Part shown: positions 61,016 through 64,000 of the stretch, piece after piece
Position numbering within the stretch: the stretch's first letter is position 1
How the letters are laid out: every line of letters starts with the position of its first letter
Source: VAXT01 sp035318925
Lineage (GTDB): Bacteria > Actinomycetota > Thermoleophilia > Gaiellales > Gaiellaceae
Assembly (NCBI GenBank): GCA_035318925.1
Contig: DATHDS010000003.1
Span: 54,333 to 118,332, forward strand
DNA: 64,000 nt
Direction: 5' to 3'
Made by a program: the position numbers and the translations under genes
Notes under the pieces: model-generated
The model's input: the letters and a program-made list of their open reading frames with translations, nothing else
Database searches by the model: none
What the model was told of the DNA's origin: nothing

Positions 61016-61288
61016 GTGCCGAGCTACCTGGTGGAGACCTATCTCGCTCGTGGCAGCGCCGGAGAGCGCTCCGCCCGCGAGCGGCGGGCACGCTCGGCTG
61101 CAGAGGAGCTGACGGAGGGGACGACGCGTGTCCGCTTCGAACGCTCGATCCATGTTCCCGAGGACGAGATCTGCTTCTTCGTCTTCGACGCTCCCTCGGG
61201 TCGGGACGCCGCGCTCGCCGCTCAGCGGGCGGAGCTCGACCCGATCCGCGTCGTCGAGGCGGTCTCGTCGAGAGAGGAGTCGGCATGA
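61016..61288 (+). CDS. DUF4242-like small protein
   Basis: The 90-residue protein has the ferredoxin-like-fold pattern of DUF4242/SCO4226-type proteins: PSYLVETYLARG, VRFERSIHVPEDEICFFVFDAPSGRDAALAAQRAELDPIRVVEAV. It starts at GTG 61016, seven bases after TAGCGT (61003-61008), so the transcript may be leaderless. Its stop overlaps the cupin start (ATGA). Nickel binding is known for SCO4226, but its residues are not verified here. Confidence 0.72.
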   Translation: MPSYLVETYLARGSAGERSARERRARSAAEELTEGTTRVRFERSIHVPEDEICFFVFDAPSGRDAALAAQRAELDPIRVVEAVSSREESA

Positions 61289-61773
61289 AGCGAAAGGTGT
61301 TCCTGGTGACGGCCACGGCGGCGCTCGCGCTCGTTGCCTTCGTCGCCGTGACGCTGGCGTCACCCCCTTGGGGCGTTACCCCGACGCTGCTTGCACGCGG
61401 GACGTACGACGCCTTCAAGGTGAAGTCGGCGCCGGGGTCGCCCGTCGAGTTCAAGGCCAAGGCCAAGTCGCCGATCGACATCGTCGTGCGCAAGCACGAT
61501 TACGCCGTCGGCGGCTACACCGGCTGGCACAGCCATCCCGGCCCCGTGTTCATCACAGTCGCGCAGGGCCAGCTGACTTACTACGAATACGACGATCCGA
61601 GCTGCACGCCGCACGTCGTCACTGCAGGCCACGGCTTCGTCGACAACGGGCGCGGGCATATGGTGCGCAACGAGTCGGGCCAGCCCGCCCAGGACGTGAG
61701 CGTCATCATCGCGCCGGTGGGAGGCGCGTTCCGCGGTGAGCTCGACGCCCCCAATCCCTACTGCGGTTTCTGA
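61285..61773 (+). CDS. Secreted cupin domain protein
   Basis: The 162-residue protein has a signal peptide (about 1-26) and a single cupin barrel. Motif 1 is GGYTGWHSHPGPVFITVAQGQLTYYE, with two His and a Gln/Glu, and motif 2 includes AGHGFVDNGRGHMVRN with His ligands. A bound metal is likely, but the substrate is unknown. It is co-translated with the DUF4242-like gene and followed by a hairpin terminator. Confidence 0.88.
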   Translation: MKRKVFLVTATAALALVAFVAVTLASPPWGVTPTLLARGTYDAFKVKSAPGSPVEFKAKAKSPIDIVVRKHDYAVGGYTGWHSHPGPVFITVAQGQLTYYEYDDPSCTPHVVTAGHGFVDNGRGHMVRNESGQPAQDVSVIIAPVGGAFRGELDAPNPYCGF

Positions 61774-62239
61774 CAGGTAGGCGTGGGCGCACAACGGGGA
61801 GTTGGCGCAGGCCGGCTCCCCGTTGTGGTCACGGCCTTGAACGTTCAGCTGCGATCGCCGCCGTTCTCATCGAGCGCTGGCGGCGCGCGACGCGCGCTCG
61901 CTCGTCGGCCCGTCGGCCACCGGCGCTATGGCGAGGGACGCGAACGCGACGTGATCCTGAGTGCTGGCCCGAAGCGGCTGCCCAGTGCACATTCGCGCTG
62001 GCACCGTCGACCCCCTCTCTCGTGAGAGGGGGTCACGATCTCGCCTAGTCAGGCAACGAGCGAGCTTCCTTAGCAGGGACTTTGTCTCAGAACTTGCGCG
62101 ACACCGCGTGTGGAACGCGTGTCGGAAGGCGTCGCGAAACGTCGCGATGCGTCGCGCGTACCGCAGATGTGTCCGAAATGTGTCCCCGTGTTTGATGTGC
62201 AGACAACAACAAAGTGCCGAATTGCAGGACTTTAACTAG
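61774..62239. other. Gene-free stretch between cupin and tRNA-Thr
   Basis: It holds the cupin terminator and repeat copy B (62009-62286) and no supported gene. The start of copy B is a perfect 11-bp hairpin at 62009-62034 with loop TCGT. Confidence 0.6.
61790..61827 (+). terminator. Hairpin terminator after the cupin gene
   Basis: Perfect 12-bp arms CACAACGGGGAG (61790-61801) and CTCCCCGTTGTG (61816-61827) enclose a 14-nt loop, 17 bases after the cupin stop. There is no T-tract. Confidence 0.65.
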
Positions 62240-62286
62240 AGCCCTCTGACGGACTCGAACCGTCGACCCCCTCCTTACCATGGAGG
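62009..62286. repeat. Copy B of the ~275-bp repeat, adjoining intact tRNA-Thr
   Basis: The order of elements is the same as in copy A: hairpin, TCGCCTAGTCAGGCAACG, GTGTCGGAAGGCGTCGCGAA, GATGCGTCGCGCGTACCGCA, GATGTGTCCG-AAATGTGTCC and AGACAACAACAAAGTGCC. The 3' half of tRNA-Thr follows. Similarity to copy A ends at the anticodon stem. Confidence 0.75.
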
Positions 62287-62312
62287 TGCTCTACCAACTG
62301 AGCTAAGAGGGC
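62240..62312 (-). tRNA. tRNA-Thr (GGT)
   Basis: The 73-nt cloverleaf on the minus strand has a 7-bp acceptor (GCCCTCT with AGAGGGC), a D arm (GCTC/GAGC), anticodon stem CCTCC/GGAGG with loop ATGGTAA (anticodon GGT) and a T arm GACGG-TTCGAGT-CCGTC. The CCA end is not encoded. It reads ACC codons. Its 3' half is repeated as relics elsewhere in the window. Confidence 0.92.
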
Positions 62313-62439
62313 GCTCCGGCCATTGTAGGCGCCATCCGCAGGCTCCGTTTCTTCCCTCCCGGAGCGTGTTGGGTTGCTTCGAGTTGAGGAAGAAATATGA
62401 AAGAGTGCAGGGGAGAAGTGGCCATCGAGGGGAGGATCC

Positions 62440-64000
62440 ATGAGTAGGGGAGTCAAGCTTGCGACCGCGCTTGCGGTCTCGGTCGTCGGGGTTGCCGTGC
62501 TCTACGGCGGGACCGCGGCCAGCAGCAATCAGTCGAAGATCGAGCGCAGGGTCCTGCGAGACACGGCGAACGGGAACCAGGCCTCGATCGTGATCAACCT
62601 GAAACAGCAGGCGAATCTGAGCGCCGCGTACACGATGAAGAACCAGAATGCACGAGGCTGGTTCGTCTACAGGACGCTCAAGAAGGAAGCCGCACGCACG
62701 CAGGGGCCGATCAAGGCGATGCTTGCCTCGCGGGGCGTCTCCTACAAGTCTTACTGGGTCGCAAACGTCATCTTTGCGAAGGCCGACAGGCCACTCGTCA
62801 ACACCCTCGCCGCGCGCCCGGACGTGAAGTCGATCGAGTCGAACGACGAGTCGAACTGGCTGCAGTCGGTCGATGCCTCCGCCCCGGTGAAGTCGGGCCA
62901 CTCGCCCGACACGATCGAGCCCAACATCACGAAGATCAACGCGCCCGCTGTTTGGGCGATGGGCGACACGGGCCAGGGGATCGTCGTCGCCAACCAGGAC
63001 ACGGGCATGCGCTGGACGCACCAGGCGATCAAGCCGCACTACCGTGGCTGGAACGGCTCGACTGCGGACCACAACTACAACTGGTGGGACGCCATCCACT
63101 CGAGCGTTGGCAACCCCTGTGGGAACGACAACCAGTCGCCGTGTGACGACTACGGCCATGGGACGCACACCACCGGGACCGCGGTCGGAGTCGACAGCGA
63201 CAATGGCGGTACCCATCAGATCGGCGTCGCGCCCGGTGCCAAGTGGATCGGCTGCCGGAACATGGACCAGGGGAACGGGATGCCGGAGACCTACACGGAA
63301 TGCTTCCAGTTCTTCATCGCACCGACCGATCTGAACGGTCAGAACCCGAATCCGGACCTCCGCCCCGATGTGATGAACAACAGTTGGGGCTGTCCGCCGA
63401 GCGAAGGGTGCGCGCAGGACGCTCTCCAGTCGATCGTCGAGGCCACGACGGCGGCGGGCATCTTCGTCGAGGCTTCCGCGGGCAACAGCGGTTCGGGCTG
63501 TAGCACCGTCGTGGATCCGCCTGCGCATTACGCGGCATCGTTCTCGACGGGTGCGACCACGTGGAGCGGGAATCCGGTCTCTCTCGCCGGCTTCTCGAGC
63601 CGGGGCCCGGTCACGATCGACGGCTCCGGCCGGATCAAGCCGGACATCGCAGCACCGGGAGTGAACGTCAACTCCGCTCTGAACGGAAGCGACACGCAGT
63701 ACTCCGGTCAGACCTGGAGCGGCACCTCGATGGCCGGTCCGCACGTCGTCGGCACCGTTGCCCTGCTCTGGTCTGCACATCCTGAGCTGGAGCGGAACAT
63801 CGCTGCGACGAAGGCACTGCTGGACAGCACGGCGAACCCGAACGTCGCTGTCCCAAACAACGGAGGCGGTTGCGGCGGGATCGGCCACGTCCCGAACAAC
63901 CACTTCGGTTACGGCCTCGTCGACGCGCTCGCCGCGGTCAACGGCGGGCCGCCGCCACCACCGCCTCCGCCTCCGCCTCCGCCGCCACCTCCGCCACCGC
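62440..64000 (+). CDS. S8 (subtilisin-like) serine peptidase, partial at the window edge
   Basis: ATG 62440 (GGGAGGA just upstream) opens a signal peptide (about 1-28), an inhibitor-like propeptide (about 45-140) and a subtilase domain with catalytic Asp187 in QDTGMRW, His240 in YGHGTHTTG and Ser430 in SGTSMAGPHV. After residue about 500 the sequence becomes a pure proline linker and runs off the end without a stop. It is secreted and likely has a further C-terminal domain outside the window. The complete catalytic triad suggests activity. Confidence 0.93.
   Translation, partial: MSRGVKLATALAVSVVGVAVLYGGTAASSNQSKIERRVLRDTANGNQASIVINLKQQANLSAAYTMKNQNARGWFVYRTLKKEAARTQGPIKAMLASRGVSYKSYWVANVIFAKADRPLVNTLAARPDVKSIESNDESNWLQSVDASAPVKSGHSPDTIEPNITKINAPAVWAMGDTGQGIVVANQDTGMRWTHQAIKPHYRGWNGSTADHNYNWWDAIHSSVGNPCGNDNQSPCDDYGHGTHTTGTAVGVDSDNGGTHQIGVAPGAKWIGCRNMDQGNGMPETYTECFQFFIAPTDLNGQNPNPDLRPDVMNNSWGCPPSEGCAQDALQSIVEATTAAGIFVEASAGNSGSGCSTVVDPPAHYAASFSTGATTWSGNPVSLAGFSSRGPVTIDGSGRIKPDIAAPGVNVNSALNGSDTQYSGQTWSGTSMAGPHVVGTVALLWSAHPELERNIAATKALLDSTANPNVAVPNNGGGCGGIGHVPNNHFGYGLVDALAAVNGGPPPPPPPPPPPPPPPPP

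Noticed and set aside
57542..62286. A CRISPR array.
   Set aside because: The repeated blocks are two to three long diverged copies, not short regularly spaced repeats with unique spacers.
62275..63903. A 542-codon minus-strand frame through tRNA-Thr and the subtilase gene.
   Set aside because: The plus-strand subtilase has a complete catalytic triad. The antisense frame crosses a tRNA and lacks domains.

Overview
The window is a high-GC bacterial chromosome segment. It probably comes from a soil actinobacterium, perhaps of the Thermoleophilia (Gaiellales/Solirubrobacterales) type. The reasons are the strong G/C third-position bias, many GTG/TTG starts, four-base ATGA/GTGA stop-start overlaps, apparent leaderless promoters, large cyclase-ATPase and LuxR-ATPase regulators, and the absence of outer-membrane proteins. 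The taxonomic placement is inference. There is no rRNA operon, CRISPR array or intact transposase. One intact tRNA (Thr-GGT) is present.

Layout. 1-2.3 kb: end of an ABC exporter, then two divergent cell-wall enzymes (L,D-transpeptidase and M15 peptidase) separated by a 29-bp gap centred on a palindromic -10 element. 2.37-4.4 kb: an OmpR/PhoB-type two-component system. Its end carries three tandem 11-bp repeats that look like a response-regulator operator. 4.5-14.2 kb: seven translationally coupled genes for exported repeat proteins: three seven-blade FG-GAP propellers with PASTA tails, a GerMN-kelch protein, two related propeller proteins and a GerMN-Gmad2 protein. 14.2-17.1 kb: a streptogramin-lyase-like propeller, a DUF3494 ice-binding protein and a second L,D-transpeptidase.

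17.1-22.4 kb: a redox block with a PPOX flavoprotein and b-type cytochrome facing an operon of a membrane-anchored Pro-rich protein, ApbE, a ferric-reductase-like membrane protein, a NuoF-like protein and a [3Fe-4S] ferredoxin. 22.4-28.2 kb: DUF1697, ribosomal protein bL31, FtsH, VOC and YciI proteins, and a zinc alcohol dehydrogenase. 28.3-33 kb: a TIR-membrane protein paired with a SLATT/DUF4231 protein (possible immune module), then LemA with a partner and LtrA. 33-39.5 kb: FUSC transporter, TetR, a 3-hydroxyisobutyrate-dehydrogenase-like enzyme, HxlR and Lon. 39.7-45.4 kb: a secreted HExxE protein, an HD-GYP-LuxR regulator, two hydrolases and an N-acyl-homoserine-lactonase-like enzyme. 45.6-48.3 kb: DUF899 and an ArsR/DUF1801/SRPBCC operon with a palindromic operator over its start. 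48.4-54.3 kb: two class III cyclase-ATPase-TPR proteins, then LysR and an alpha/beta hydrolase.

56-58.2 kb and 61.8-62.3 kb form a decayed zone. It holds a frameshifted tag gene, a cyclase fragment ending at a nonsense codon, truncated tRNA 3' halves and a roughly 275-bp repeat present in two copies, one ending at the intact tRNA-Thr. A LuxR-type ATPase regulator, a DUF4242-like protein and a cupin lie between the two copies. The window ends inside a subtilase gene, in its polyproline linker.
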